Origin: Herbiconiux aconitum
GTDB taxonomy: Bacteria; Actinomycetota; Actinomycetes; Actinomycetales; Microbacteriaceae
Length of the DNA: 64,000 nt
Assembly: GCF_024979235.1 (NCBI RefSeq)
Contig: NZ_JANLCM010000001.1
Location: 1,116,001 to 1,180,000, forward strand
Reading direction: 5' to 3'
This document shows, piece by piece, positions 1 to 8,263 of this stretch. Position 1 is the stretch's first letter; each line of letters begins with the position of its first letter. The position numbers were made by a program, and so were the translations under genes. A model generated the notes under the pieces. It ran no database searches. It saw only the letters and a list, made by a program, of their open reading frames with translations, and was not told where the DNA came from.

Positions 1-708
1 CAGTACATGCTGATGCCGGGCCACGCAGCCCGGCTCGCCGTGGTGCGATCGGGCGCGATCGGAACCCCGACCGCGGTCGAGGTCGCCTCGACCCACCTCT
101 ATCACGCGACCTCGATCATGCGTTCGTTCCTGGGTGCAGGATTCGACGAGACCGTCGTCAACGCGCGCACCTTCACGGCTCCGCAGTCCGATCCGCTCAC
201 GTTCGACGGGTGGGCGCCCGATCCGTCACCCGTGCCGCGCACCACCACCGTCGCCACGCTCGACTTCGGCGACGGGCGGATGGGACTCTACGACTTCGTC
301 GACAACCAGTGGTGGAACCCGCTGCTCGCCCGCCGCATCGTCATCCGCGGGTCTCTCGGAGAGATCGTGGACGACACGGTGACGCGACTCACCGACGAGG
401 GCGTCGTCATCTCGCCCATCTCCTACCGTCGCACCGGTATCGACATGAACCTCGAGGGCAACGAGGTCGTCTCGGCGTCGTTCGAGGGGCGGATCGTCTA
501 CCAGAACCCGTGGATCGGAACCCGGTTGTCCGAAGACGACATCGCCGTGGCGTCGTTCCTCGAAGAGGTCGGTCGCTGGGCCCGCTCCGAGGGCCCTGAG
601 CCCTATCCGCTCGCGGATGCCTGCCAAGACCATCTACTCGGACTCGCCATCGAGGAGTCCGCCCGCAATCGCGCCGACGTGCGCACCAACAAGGAGGTAT
701 GGGCCTGA
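1..708 (+). CDS. Gfo/Idh/MocA-family oxidoreductase, C-terminal part
   Basis: The gene is cut by the left edge: the reading frame is open from the first base and 235 residues are visible, so the N-terminal Rossmann NAD(P)-binding half lies outside. What remains looks like the C-terminal alpha/beta domain of Gfo/Idh/MocA dehydrogenases, with an H-x-x-x-x-M-R stretch early on and a predicted substrate-facing sheet around 'GDGRMGLYDFVDNQWW'. Family members oxidise or reduce sugars, inositols or sugar acids. Its TGA stop overlaps the ATG of the tautomerase gene (TGATG), so it is the first visible member of a seven-gene sugar-acid operon. A role as pentose or uronate dehydrogenase is inferred from context only. 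Confidence 0.75.
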   Translation, partial: QYMLMPGHAARLAVVRSGAIGTPTAVEVASTHLYHATSIMRSFLGAGFDETVVNARTFTAPQSDPLTFDGWAPDPSPVPRTTTVATLDFGDGRMGLYDFVDNQWWNPLLARRIVIRGSLGEIVDDTVTRLTDEGVVISPISYRRTGIDMNLEGNEVVSASFEGRIVYQNPWIGTRLSEDDIAVASFLEEVGRWARSEGPEPYPLADACQDHLLGLAIEESARNRADVRTNKEVWA

Positions 709-1076
709 TGCCGCTCATCACGATCGAAGTCGCCGACACCGTTCCCGTCGAGAAGCGCCACGCCTACGCCGAGGCCGTCAACGCCGGGCTCGTCGAGGGT
801 CTCGGCATGGATGTCGAAGACCGCTTCCAGGTCATCCACCCGCTGCCGGCCGACCACATCGTCGCCGACCCGCACTACCTCGGGGGTGACCGGCGCGATG
901 TCGTGTACATCCGCATCCTGATGGTGAAGATGTACGACGCGGCCACCAAGGTCAAGGCGTTCGAGGCCATCGCGCGCCGGATGGAGGCGGAAGGCGTGCG
1001 CCCCGACGACGTGTTCATCGCGATCACCGAGAACACCCTCGACGACTGGTACCCGGGCGCACGAGGCGTGCGATGA
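708..1076 (+). CDS. tautomerase-superfamily protein
   Basis: This 122-residue protein begins Met-Pro-Leu-Ile-Thr-Ile, so after Met removal it exposes the N-terminal proline that is the catalytic base of the 4-oxalocrotonate tautomerase superfamily. The start at 708 is preferred over an upstream in-frame ATG at 699. It places Pro at position 2, and a GGAGG at 693-697 sits 10 bases before it but only one base before 699. The length matches two-fold-domain family members rather than the 62-residue 4-OT form. It overlaps its upstream neighbour by one base and the GH10 gene by four. A role in keto-enol isomerisation of a keto-deoxy sugar-acid intermediate is inferred from position. Confidence 0.8.
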   Translation: MPLITIEVADTVPVEKRHAYAEAVNAGLVEGLGMDVEDRFQVIHPLPADHIVADPHYLGGDRRDVVYIRILMVKMYDAATKVKAFEAIARRMEAEGVRPDDVFIAITENTLDDWYPGARGVR

Positions 1077-2371
1077 CCGTGGACGACCCGACGGGTCGAA
1101 CCCTCAGCGCCCGGGTCGCTCTGACCGACCGCGACGGCCGCCCGCTCGAGCGCCGACCGGTCGTGGTGGAGCAGCTGCGGCACGACTTCGGTTTCGGCAA
1201 CATCGGGTTCGATTTCGTGGAGTGGATCGGCGGACCGCCGGATGGGCAGAGCGGGCGGGCCCTCGAGTTCTTCGGGGGATCGCTGACGCAGAGCCCTGAA
1301 GCGCTCGCGTCGGAGTGGCTCGAGCTGTTCAACCTGGCGACCCTGCCGTTCTACTGGCGAGGATTCGAGCCCGAGCGGGGTCACCCGGAGACGGCTCGAC
1401 TGCACAAGACCGCTGAGTGGTTCGGTGCGCAGGGCGTGACGGTCAAGGGGCATCCGCTGCTCTGGCACACGCTCACGCCGGAGTGGCTCGTCGAGCTCGA
1501 CGATGCCGCCGTCGAGGCCGCCATCCGCGACCACATCGCGAGCCTGGTGACCGATTTCTCGGGGGTCATCGACCTGTGGGACGCCATCAACGAAGCCGTG
1601 ATCCTGCCGGTCTTCACGGCGGAGGAGAACGCGGTGACACGGCTGGCGCGGAAGAAGGGCCGCGTCGGCATGGTGGCGATGGCCTTCGAGGTCGCCCGTG
1701 AGGCGAACCCGGGCGCGCGCTTCGTGCTCAACGACTTCGACCTCTCGGCCGACTACGAGCGCCTCATCGAGGAATGCCTCGACGCCGGAATCCGCATCGA
1801 CGCGCTGGGTCTTCAGACCCACATGCACCAGGGCTACCGGGGCGAAGACGACATCTCCGAGAAGATCGGGCGGTTCGCGCGCTTCGGCCTTCCGCTGCAG
1901 CTGACCGAGACCACCCTGCTCTCCGGAGACCTGATGCCGAAGGAGATCGTCGACCTCAACGACTACGTGGTCGACTCCTGGCCCTCGACCGACGAAGGCG
2001 AAGCGCGGCAGGCCGAGGAGATCGTGCGGCACTACCGCAACGTGGTCGCGCATCCGCAGGTCGAATCGCTCACCTACTGGGGGATCACCGACGAGGGCGC
2101 CTGGCTCGGGGCCCCGTCGGGTATCCTCCGCGGCGACGGCTCGCGCAAGCCCGCGTTCGATGCCCTGCACGGACTCGTGCGCGGCGAATGGTGGCAGGCG
2201 CCCACTTCGACCGAGAGCAGTGACGACGGTTCGATCGAGGTGCGCGGCTTCGCGGGTTCCTACCTCGTGTCGACCGACGCGGGCTCGGGTGAACTCCACC
2301 TCGCGCCGGGCGGCACGGATGCCGTCACCGTGACGATCGGGGAGGATGCGCATGCCCGCTCGAACGGATGA
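1073..2371 (+). CDS. glycoside hydrolase family 10 (endo-1,4-beta-xylanase-like), cytoplasmic
   Basis: The 432-residue protein has the GH10 TIM-barrel landmarks in order: 'VKGHPLLWH' near residues 124-132, the acid/base glutamate in 'WDAINEA' at Glu174, 'LNDF' near 219-222, 'GLQTHMH' near 246-252 and the nucleophile glutamate in 'LTET' at Glu279. There is no signal peptide, membrane segment or carbohydrate-binding module, so it should act inside the cell on imported short xylo-oligosaccharides rather than on polymer. It overlaps the tautomerase gene (ATGA) and the aldehyde dehydrogenase gene. The context suggests it supplies free xylose or a related sugar to the oxidative pathway encoded next to it. 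Exact substrate is not shown by the sequence. Confidence 0.85.
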   Translation: MTVDDPTGRTLSARVALTDRDGRPLERRPVVVEQLRHDFGFGNIGFDFVEWIGGPPDGQSGRALEFFGGSLTQSPEALASEWLELFNLATLPFYWRGFEPERGHPETARLHKTAEWFGAQGVTVKGHPLLWHTLTPEWLVELDDAAVEAAIRDHIASLVTDFSGVIDLWDAINEAVILPVFTAEENAVTRLARKKGRVGMVAMAFEVAREANPGARFVLNDFDLSADYERLIEECLDAGIRIDALGLQTHMHQGYRGEDDISEKIGRFARFGLPLQLTETTLLSGDLMPKEIVDLNDYVVDSWPSTDEGEARQAEEIVRHYRNVVAHPQVESLTYWGITDEGAWLGAPSGILRGDGSRKPAFDALHGLVRGEWWQAPTSTESSDDGSIEVRGFAGSYLVSTDAGSGELHLAPGGTDAVTVTIGEDAHARSNG

Positions 2372-3797
2372 CGCCGTGCTCGACGACCTCGCCGAGACCG
2401 CCCGAGCCGTTCAGGTTTCCTCCCGCACCGAGCGCGCGGGCTGGCTGCGCGGCATCGCCGACCGGTTGGAGGCGGAGCGGGACGGTCTGGTGGCGATCGC
2501 CGATCGCGAGACCCGTCCGGGCGAAGCCCGCCTCGGCGGCGAAGTGCTGCGCACCACCGGGCAGCTGCGGATGTTCGCGGAGGTGGTCGAGGAGGGCTCC
2601 TACCTCGAAGCCGTCGTCGACACCGCAGATCCTGCCGCCGCGCCCCCGCGGCCCGAGATCCGGCGGCTCCTCCGGCCGATCGGGCCGGTCGCCGTGTTCG
2701 CGGCATCCAACTTCCCGTTCGCCTTCTCGGTGGCCGGCGGTGACACCGCATCCGCGCTCGCCGCAGGGTGCCCGGTGGTGGTCAAAGCGCACTCCGGGCA
2801 TCCGGAACTCTCGCGGGAGACCGCACGTCTGGTTCGGGAGGCGCTCGCCGCGGCCGGAGCCCCAGCCGGCACGTTCGCCCTCGTGGAGGGCCGCGAGACC
2901 GGGTTGCGGCTCGCCCGTGCCGCTGCCATCCGTGCCGTCGCCTTCACGGGCTCGCTGGCCGGCGGACGGGGCCTGCTCGCCGCCATCGCCGAACGCCCCG
3001 ACCCCATCCCGTTCTTCGGTGAACTCGGGAGCGTCAACCCGGTCGTCGTGACACCCGGCGCGGTCGAGGCTCGTGGAGACGCCATCGCCGACGGGCTCGT
3101 CGACTCGTTCACGCTCGGTGCCGGACAGTTCTGCACGAAGCCGGGCATCGTGTTCGTACCCGCCGGATTCGCGTCGAGGGATGCCCTTCGGCGGGCGGTC
3201 GAGCGTCGGCCGGCTTTCGCCCTCCTGACCGAACGCATCACCGACGCCTTCCTCCCCGGCACCGATCGTCTGCGCGCTGCCGGCGACGTGCAGGTCGTGG
3301 CCGGGTCGGTGAGCCGCGGCGTCGACGGCGTCACCGCTGCGGTGCTGCACACGACGGTCGCGAACGTCATCCGCAACAGTGACGCCCTGCTCGAAGAATG
3401 CTTCGGCCCGCTCACCCTCCTCGTGGAGTACCGGTCGCTCGACGAAGTGCACGCCGCCCTCGCTCTGATCGACGGCTCGCTCACCGCCACGGTGCATGCC
3501 GAGGAGCACGAGCGCGACGAGGTCGAGGGCCTGGTCGACATCCTCGCGGAGCGCGCCGGGCGCGTGCTGTTCGACGGCTGGCCCACCGGGGTCGCCGTGA
3601 CCTGGGGGCAGCACCACGGCGGACCCTGGCCCGCCACCACCTCGCAGCACACCTCGGTGGGGGCGTCGGCCATCCGGCGGTTCCTTCGCCCGGTCGCCTT
3701 TCAGAACGCTCCGGAGTACGCGCTGCCCGCCGATCTGCGCGACGACGCGCTGACCCGAATTCCCCACCGTGTCGACGGCCGACTGATTGTTCCGTAA
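2352..3797 (+). CDS. aldehyde dehydrogenase, alpha-ketoglutaric semialdehyde (2,5-dioxovalerate) dehydrogenase type
   Basis: This 481-residue NAD(P)-dependent aldehyde dehydrogenase has 'ASNFPFAFSVAGGD' in the cofactor-binding domain, the general-base glutamate in 'FGELGSVNP' and the catalytic cysteine in 'GAGQFCTKPG'. The 'NFPFAFS' and 'GELGS.NPV' forms are typical of the 2,5-dioxovalerate dehydrogenase branch, which makes 2-oxoglutarate as the last step of oxidative pentose and sugar-acid routes. ATG 2352 is chosen because GGAGG ends at 2345, giving a spacing of 6. The ATG at 2346 directly abuts the ribosome site. The start lies inside the end of the GH10 gene, indicating translational coupling. 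Substrate assignment comes from subfamily features plus the dehydratase gene that follows. Confidence 0.85.
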   Translation: MPARTDDAVLDDLAETARAVQVSSRTERAGWLRGIADRLEAERDGLVAIADRETRPGEARLGGEVLRTTGQLRMFAEVVEEGSYLEAVVDTADPAAAPPRPEIRRLLRPIGPVAVFAASNFPFAFSVAGGDTASALAAGCPVVVKAHSGHPELSRETARLVREALAAAGAPAGTFALVEGRETGLRLARAAAIRAVAFTGSLAGGRGLLAAIAERPDPIPFFGELGSVNPVVVTPGAVEARGDAIADGLVDSFTLGAGQFCTKPGIVFVPAGFASRDALRRAVERRPAFALLTERITDAFLPGTDRLRAAGDVQVVAGSVSRGVDGVTAAVLHTTVANVIRNSDALLEECFGPLTLLVEYRSLDEVHAALALIDGSLTATVHAEEHERDEVEGLVDILAERAGRVLFDGWPTGVAVTWGQHHGGPWPATTSQHTSVGASAIRRFLRPVAFQNAPEYALPADLRDDALTRIPHRVDGRLIVP

Positions 3798-3808
3798 GGA
3801 TCGAGAGC

Positions 3809-5578
3809 ATGCAGAATCACAACGACAGTGAGTCCACGACGAATGACGCATCTTCCCGTTCGGGAGAAGCGATGAGGAGCTCTGCCTGGTACGGCGGCGA
3901 CGACCGCAACGCCTACCTGCACCGGGCCTGGATGCGCCGGGGTGTTCCGGATCACGCCTTCGACGGCCGACCGAACATCGCCATCGCGAACACGGCATCC
4001 GACCTCTCGCCCTGCAACACCCATCTCGACGAGGTGGCGCAGAGCGTCAAGAACGGCATCTACGAGGCCGGCGGCATCCCCTACAACCTTCCGGTGATCT
4101 CGCTCGGCGAGACGACCGTACGCACCACGGCCATGCTCTGGCGCAACATGGCGGCAATGGCCGCTGAGGAGATGTTCCGGGCGAACCCGATCGACGGACT
4201 CGTGCTGCTGGGCGGATGCGACAAGACCATCCCGGCGCTGCTGATGGCGGCGGCCTCGGTGGGCATCCCCGCGATCGTGGTGCCGGGTGGGCCCATGCTC
4301 AACGGGTCGTTCCGCGGCCGGCCGCTCGGATGCGGAACGGATGTCTGGAAGCTCAGCGAGGAGGTGCGCGCCGGGAAACTCGACCCCGAGTACTTCGTGA
4401 AGTCGGAATCGTCGATGATCCGGAGCCGCGGCCACTGCAACACGATGGGCACCGCGTCGACGATGGCGTGCGTGGCGGAAGCCCTCGGGATGACGCTTCC
4501 CGGCATCGCGGGCATCCCCGCATCCGACAGCCGCCTGCTGGAATTCGCGCACGCCACCGGTCGGCAGGCCGTCCGACTGGCCGAAGAGGGCGTGACGCCC
4601 GCGTCGGTGATGACGAAGGCGGCCTTCCACAATGCGATCATCGCTCTCGCGGCGATCGGCGGCTCGACCAATGCGGTCGTGCACCTTCTGGCCATCGCCG
4701 GGCGGGTCGGCGTCGAACTCGAGCTCGACGACTTCGACCGGATCGGCGCCGATGTGCCGCTACTCGTGAACCTGCAACCCGCGGGCGAGCACCTCATGGA
4801 AGACCTGTTCAACGCGGGCGGGTTCCTCGCCGCGCTCGGCGAGGTGCGCGACCTGCTCGATCCCACCGCCGTCACGGTGGCCGGGCGACCGCTGGTCGAC
4901 GAGCTCGACGGGCACGAGGTATGGAATCGAGACGTCATCCGCACCGCCGACGACCCGCTGCAACGCGGCGCCGGGATCGCGGTGCTCCGAGGGAACCTGG
5001 CGTCATCCGGAGCCATCATCAAGCCGGCTGCGGCCACTCCCGCCCTGCTGCGCCATCGCGGTCCGGCAGTCGTGTTCGACTCCGTCGAGGACATGCACGC
5101 CCGCATCGACGACCCGGCCCTCGACGTCGACGAGAACTCGGTTCTGGTGCTGCGCGGATGCGGCCCACGCGGCTACCCGGGCATGCCCGAGGTCGCGAAC
5201 ATGCCGATGCCGAAGCGCGTGCTCGACAAGGGCGTGCGCGACATGGTGCGGGTCTGCGACGGGCGGATGAGCGGAACGGCCTATGGCACCGTGGTGCTGC
5301 ACGTCACGCCGGAGGCAGCGGCGGGAGGACTCCTCGCCCTCGTGCAGGACGGCGACCTGATCGACCTCGATGTCGAGGCGCGCACCCTCACGCTCCTCGT
5401 GTCGGATGCGGAACTGGCGACCCGCGTGCCGCCCGCCTCGCTGACCGAGGCCTACGGCAAGGCCGAGCGGGGATGGTCGCAGCTGTACATCGATCACGTG
5501 CAGCAGGCCGACTCCGGAGCCGATCTCGACTTCCTCGTCGGCGCATCGGGCCCGGCCGTGATGCGCGAGTCGCACTGA
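3809..5578 (+). CDS. IlvD/Edd-family sugar-acid dehydratase (xylonate/arabonate dehydratase-like)
   Basis: The 589-residue protein carries the IlvD/Edd Fe-S dehydratase signatures, with cysteines in 'DLSPCNTHL', 'GGCDKTIPA' and 'RGHCNTMGTAST' that normally ligate the cluster, and the conserved C-terminal half ('GRMSGTAYGTV'). The opening 'WYGGDDRNAYLHRAWMRR' is typical of sugar-acid dehydratases rather than of IlvD of branched-chain biosynthesis. The predicted reaction is aldonate to 2-keto-3-deoxy acid. The start at 3809 follows AAGGA with a spacing of 8. ATG 3872, preceded by a purine-rich GGGAGAAG, is a credible alternative that removes a 21-residue polar leader. The frame is open much further upstream but that part is antisense-like shadow. 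TGA overlaps the next ATG. Confidence 0.85.
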   Translation: MQNHNDSESTTNDASSRSGEAMRSSAWYGGDDRNAYLHRAWMRRGVPDHAFDGRPNIAIANTASDLSPCNTHLDEVAQSVKNGIYEAGGIPYNLPVISLGETTVRTTAMLWRNMAAMAAEEMFRANPIDGLVLLGGCDKTIPALLMAAASVGIPAIVVPGGPMLNGSFRGRPLGCGTDVWKLSEEVRAGKLDPEYFVKSESSMIRSRGHCNTMGTASTMACVAEALGMTLPGIAGIPASDSRLLEFAHATGRQAVRLAEEGVTPASVMTKAAFHNAIIALAAIGGSTNAVVHLLAIAGRVGVELELDDFDRIGADVPLLVNLQPAGEHLMEDLFNAGGFLAALGEVRDLLDPTAVTVAGRPLVDELDGHEVWNRDVIRTADDPLQRGAGIAVLRGNLASSGAIIKPAAATPALLRHRGPAVVFDSVEDMHARIDDPALDVDENSVLVLRGCGPRGYPGMPEVANMPMPKRVLDKGVRDMVRVCDGRMSGTAYGTVVLHVTPEAAAGGLLALVQDGDLIDLDVEARTLTLLVSDAELATRVPPASLTEAYGKAERGWSQLYIDHVQQADSGADLDFLVGASGPAVMRESH

Positions 5579-6705
5579 TGGCCACGGTGAACGCCGCGGT
5601 GCTGCGGGAATTCGGGGGAGCTCTGCAGGTCGAACAGATCGAGCTCGATCCCCCCGGGCGCGGCGAGATCGTGGTGCAGATCGAAGCGGCCGGAGTGTGC
5701 CATTCCGACCTGCACTACCTGCAGGGCGACCTGCAGTGCCCGTTGCCGGTCGTTCCCGGCCACGAGGGTGCCGGTCGGGTGGTGCAACTGGGCGAGGGCG
5801 TCAGCGGTGACATCGCGGTGGGCGACCGGGTGGCCCTGCTCTGGCGCCCCAATTGCGGTCGCTGCGCCAACTGCGTGGCGGGCAAGCCCATCATGTGCGA
5901 GTTCGGGCCTGTGCAGGCGCGGTCGGGTGGCCTTCTCGACGGCACCACCCGGATGAGCGTCGACGGGGAGCGCGTGCACCACCTGCTGGGTGTCTCGTGC
6001 TTCTCGGAGCGGGTCGTCGTGCCCGAGCGGAGCGTCGTGCGGGTGCCCGACGACATCCCCGCCGCCGTGGCCGCGATCGCCGGGTGCGCCGTGATCACCG
6101 GGTTCGGCGTGGTGCGCAACGTGATCGGCGCCTGTCTCGGCGAGCCCCTGGTCGTGCTGGGCGCCGGCGGCGTGGGGCTTGCCGCCGTGATGGGCGCGAA
6201 GCTGGCCGGCGCGAATCCGCTGATCGTGATCGACGTCGACGAGGCCAAGTTGCAGCTCGCCGCCGAGCTCGGCGCGACGATCACGATCGACGTCCGCGAC
6301 GGCGACATCGTGGAGCAGGTGCTCTCGCACGTTCCCGATGGTGTGCTCTGGGCCATCGAGGCGATCGGGCGGCCGGAGACCCTGAACTCGGCGTTCAGGA
6401 TGCTCAAGCCGGGCGGCACGGCCGTCGCGGTGGGGCTCGGCCGGGTCGGGCAGACGGTCGACGTGCCCATCAACGAGCTCGTGCAGCGTCAGAAGAGGGT
6501 GATCGGGTCGCTGTACGGCTCGTCGATCCCTCAGCTCGACCTTCCCGTCATCTTCGAGCTGTACCGCTCCGGGCAGCTGCCGCTGGACCGCCTGATCGGC
6601 GACACGTATCCGCTCGACCGCATCGACGACGCGTTCGCCGCCCTGAAGGCGGGTGCGGTGGGTCGGTCGATCATCGACCCCAGCACCATCCAAGGAGTTC
6701 CGTGA
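5578..6705 (+). CDS. zinc-dependent alcohol dehydrogenase (MDR superfamily)
   Basis: This 375-residue medium-chain dehydrogenase shows the catalytic-zinc motif 'GVCHSDLHY' and 'GHEGAG', and the four-cysteine structural zinc loop 'NCGRCANCVAGKPIMC'. It also has the Rossmann turn 'GAGGVG' followed by an aspartate-rich strand end ('VIDVDE') suggesting NAD preference. The extra loop after the structural zinc resembles class III/Zn-ADH relatives such as mycothiol- or benzyl-alcohol dehydrogenases. It starts on the TGATG overlap with the dehydratase and itself ends in the overlap with the SDR gene. In the operon it could oxidise a sugar or reduce an aldehyde intermediate. The substrate cannot be read from the sequence. 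Confidence 0.85.
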   Translation: MATVNAAVLREFGGALQVEQIELDPPGRGEIVVQIEAAGVCHSDLHYLQGDLQCPLPVVPGHEGAGRVVQLGEGVSGDIAVGDRVALLWRPNCGRCANCVAGKPIMCEFGPVQARSGGLLDGTTRMSVDGERVHHLLGVSCFSERVVVPERSVVRVPDDIPAAVAAIAGCAVITGFGVVRNVIGACLGEPLVVLGAGGVGLAAVMGAKLAGANPLIVIDVDEAKLQLAAELGATITIDVRDGDIVEQVLSHVPDGVLWAIEAIGRPETLNSAFRMLKPGGTAVAVGLGRVGQTVDVPINELVQRQKRVIGSLYGSSIPQLDLPVIFELYRSGQLPLDRLIGDTYPLDRIDDAFAALKAGAVGRSIIDPSTIQGVP

Positions 6706-7454
6706 GCTACGCCGCCTACCCCAGCCTGCGCGACAAGACGGTGGTCGTCAGCGGCGGTGCGACGGGTCTCGGGGCCGAGTTCGTGCGACAGTTCGCCGCC
6801 CAAGGGGCCCGCGTCGGCTTCGTCGACATCGACGCGTTGCACGGGGAGGCGCTCGCCGCCGAGATCGGGCCTTCCGCTCTCTTCCTGCCGTGCGACGTGC
6901 GCGACGTCGGAAGTCTCGAGTCGGCGATCGACGACATCCTGCACACCTTCGGACCGGCGACGATCCTCGTGAACAACGCGGCCCACGACAAGAGGCACTC
7001 GATCGACGAGCTCGACGTCGACTACTGGAACGACCGGATGGCGGTCAACCTCCGTCACCAGTTCTTCGCCGCCCGGCGGCTCGCGCCCGTGATGCGAGCC
7101 GCGGGAGGCGGGTCGATCATCAACCTCGGCTCGATCAGCGCGCACATCGATCTGGTCGACCTCGTCGGCTACATCACGGCGAAGGCGGGCATCGAGGGGT
7201 TGACGCGCACGCTGGCGCGCGAACTCGGCGGTGACCGCATCCGCGTGAACTGCGTCATCCCGGGCTGGGTGATGACCGAGCGTCAGCTGCGCGACTGGGT
7301 GACCCCGGAAGCCGACGCTCAGATCGACCGCAATCAGTGCCTCAGCGATCGCGTGCTGCCGGCCGACGTGGCGCGGATGGTGCTGTGGCTCGCCGCCGAC
7401 GACTCCGCGATGTGCACGGCCCAGAACTGGGTGGTCGACGGCGGCTGGCTCTGA
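6702..7454 (+). CDS. SDR-family oxidoreductase, sugar 1-dehydrogenase-like
   Basis: A 250-residue classical short-chain dehydrogenase. It has a TGxxxGxG-type cofactor motif written 'SGGATGLG', 'VNNAA' in place of the more usual NNAG, a serine in 'NLGSISA', and the catalytic Tyr-x-x-x-Lys in 'GYITAKAG'. The end 'WVVDGGW' fits the C-terminal family pattern. It starts with GTG at 6702, overlapping the previous stop, with AAGGAG at 6692-6697. In context it is a candidate for the entry oxidation of a pentose or hexose to its lactone, as for SDR-type xylose and glucose/galactose dehydrogenases. It closes the operon: the next gene is convergent, 24 bp away. Confidence 0.85.
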   Translation: MSYAAYPSLRDKTVVVSGGATGLGAEFVRQFAAQGARVGFVDIDALHGEALAAEIGPSALFLPCDVRDVGSLESAIDDILHTFGPATILVNNAAHDKRHSIDELDVDYWNDRMAVNLRHQFFAARRLAPVMRAAGGGSIINLGSISAHIDLVDLVGYITAKAGIEGLTRTLARELGGDRIRVNCVIPGWVMTERQLRDWVTPEADAQIDRNQCLSDRVLPADVARMVLWLAADDSAMCTAQNWVVDGGWL

Positions 7455-7478
7455 GGGGCACGGGATACCGGGTGCGCC

Positions 7479-8051
7479 TTAGCTCCGGAGCCCGCGCGCC
7501 GACGTCACGATGTGGTCGACGAACCCGTATTCCTGCGACTCCTCCGCCGTGAACCAGCGGTCGCGGTCGGCGTCCGAGGTGATCTGATCGAGGGTGCGGC
7601 CGGTCTGCGCGCTCGTGAGTTCAGCCATCCGCTGCTTGAACGCGAGGATCTGCTTCGCCTGCGTCTGGATGTCGGCCGCCGATCCCCCGAACCCGCCGTG
7701 CGGCTGGTGCATCACCACGCTCGCATTCGGCAGGGCGTACCGCTTGCCCGGGGTGCCCGACGACAACAGGAACTGTCCCATCGACGCCGCGAATCCCAGA
7801 GCCACGGTCGCGACATCCGCTTGCACGAAGTTCATGGTGTCGTAGATCGCGAATCCCGACGTCACGGAGCCGCCGGGTGAGTTGATGTAGAGATAGATGT
7901 CCCTCTCGGGCGCCACCGCGTTCAGCAGGAGGAGCTTGGCGCAGATCTCGTTGGCCACCACGTCGGTCACCTCGCTGCCGAGGAAAACGATGCGCTCGTC
8001 GAGGAGGCGCTGGAAGACCTGGGGGTCGGTGGAGCTTGCGGTGTCGGTCAT
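7479..8051 (-). CDS. clpP: ClpP-family serine protease subunit
   Basis: The 190-residue protein is a ClpP peptidase with nucleophile Ser90 in 'GFAASMGQ', His115 in 'MHQPHGG' and Asp164 in 'ADRDRWF'. It also has the 'NSPGGSV' oxyanion loop and the 'YGFVDHI' end. The start at 8051 is chosen because the family core begins shortly after it and AAGGA lies 7 bases upstream; an upstream in-frame ATG would add a proline-rich, non-family leader. Unlike the main actinobacterial clpP1-clpP2 pair it stands alone, with no clpX or second clpP nearby, so it is probably an additional paralogue. It is divergent from a ClgR-like gene with shared operators between them. Confidence 0.92.
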   Translation of the reverse strand: MTDTASSTDPQVFQRLLDERIVFLGSEVTDVVANEICAKLLLLNAVAPERDIYLYINSPGGSVTSGFAIYDTMNFVQADVATVALGFAASMGQFLLSSGTPGKRYALPNASVVMHQPHGGFGGSAADIQTQAKQILAFKQRMAELTSAQTGRTLDQITSDADRDRWFTAEESQEYGFVDHIVTSARGLRS

Positions 8052-8134
8052 GGTGGTCCTTCCCGGTGGGCGCGGCGGTCGCGTCGGCCGTTCCGGTTCA
8101 GGATGCGTCGCGCCGGGCATCCGTGTCGCCCGGT

Positions 8135-8202
8135 TCTGCGGTCGGCAGATCTGCCGAGGGCAGACCCCCTCGAAGCGCCCGACCGATTCTGCTGTCAGCA
8201 GA
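8135..8202. promoter_or_regulatory. three 15-bp dyads TCTGC-N5-GCAGA between clpP and clgR-like gene
   Basis: Three sites of the same form TCTGC-N5-GCAGA occur at 8135-8149, 8150-8164 and 8188-8202. The first two abut exactly and the third is extended to TCTGCTG-T-CAGCAGA, a perfect 7+7 dyad. A further perfect 16-bp palindrome, TCGGCAGATCTGCCGA (8142-8157), bridges the first two. The half-site length and spacing resemble HTH-dimer operators of the XRE/ClgR type. They lie between a ClpP gene and a ClgR-like regulator, so autoregulated control of both promoters is the natural inference. The half-site differs from the GTTCGC-type ClgR box I know from other actinobacteria. Confidence 0.7.
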
Positions 8203-8263
8203 CACCGCCGTCACGCGGGGCGGAACGGATGCGCTGGGGAGGCCCACGACGTACCCTGGCTTC

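Noticed and set aside
875..2353. Long minus-strand frame of 492 codons opposite the tautomerase and GH10 genes
   Set aside because: It is a GC-driven shadow: the composition is Arg/Gly/Val/Asp-rich with no recognisable motif, while the plus-strand frame has GH10 catalytic residues.
3398..3808. N-terminal extension of the dehydratase frame
   Set aside because: The extension is antisense-like Arg-rich sequence over the aldehyde dehydrogenase gene; the family begins after 3809.
2325..3998. 557-codon minus-strand frame opposite the aldehyde dehydrogenase
   Set aside because: No motifs, no ribosome site, and it covers an aldehyde dehydrogenase with intact catalytic residues.
4216..5577. 454-codon upstream extension of the alcohol dehydrogenase frame
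   Set aside because: It overlaps the dehydratase gene out of frame, is Arg/Gly-rich, and the family begins at 5578.
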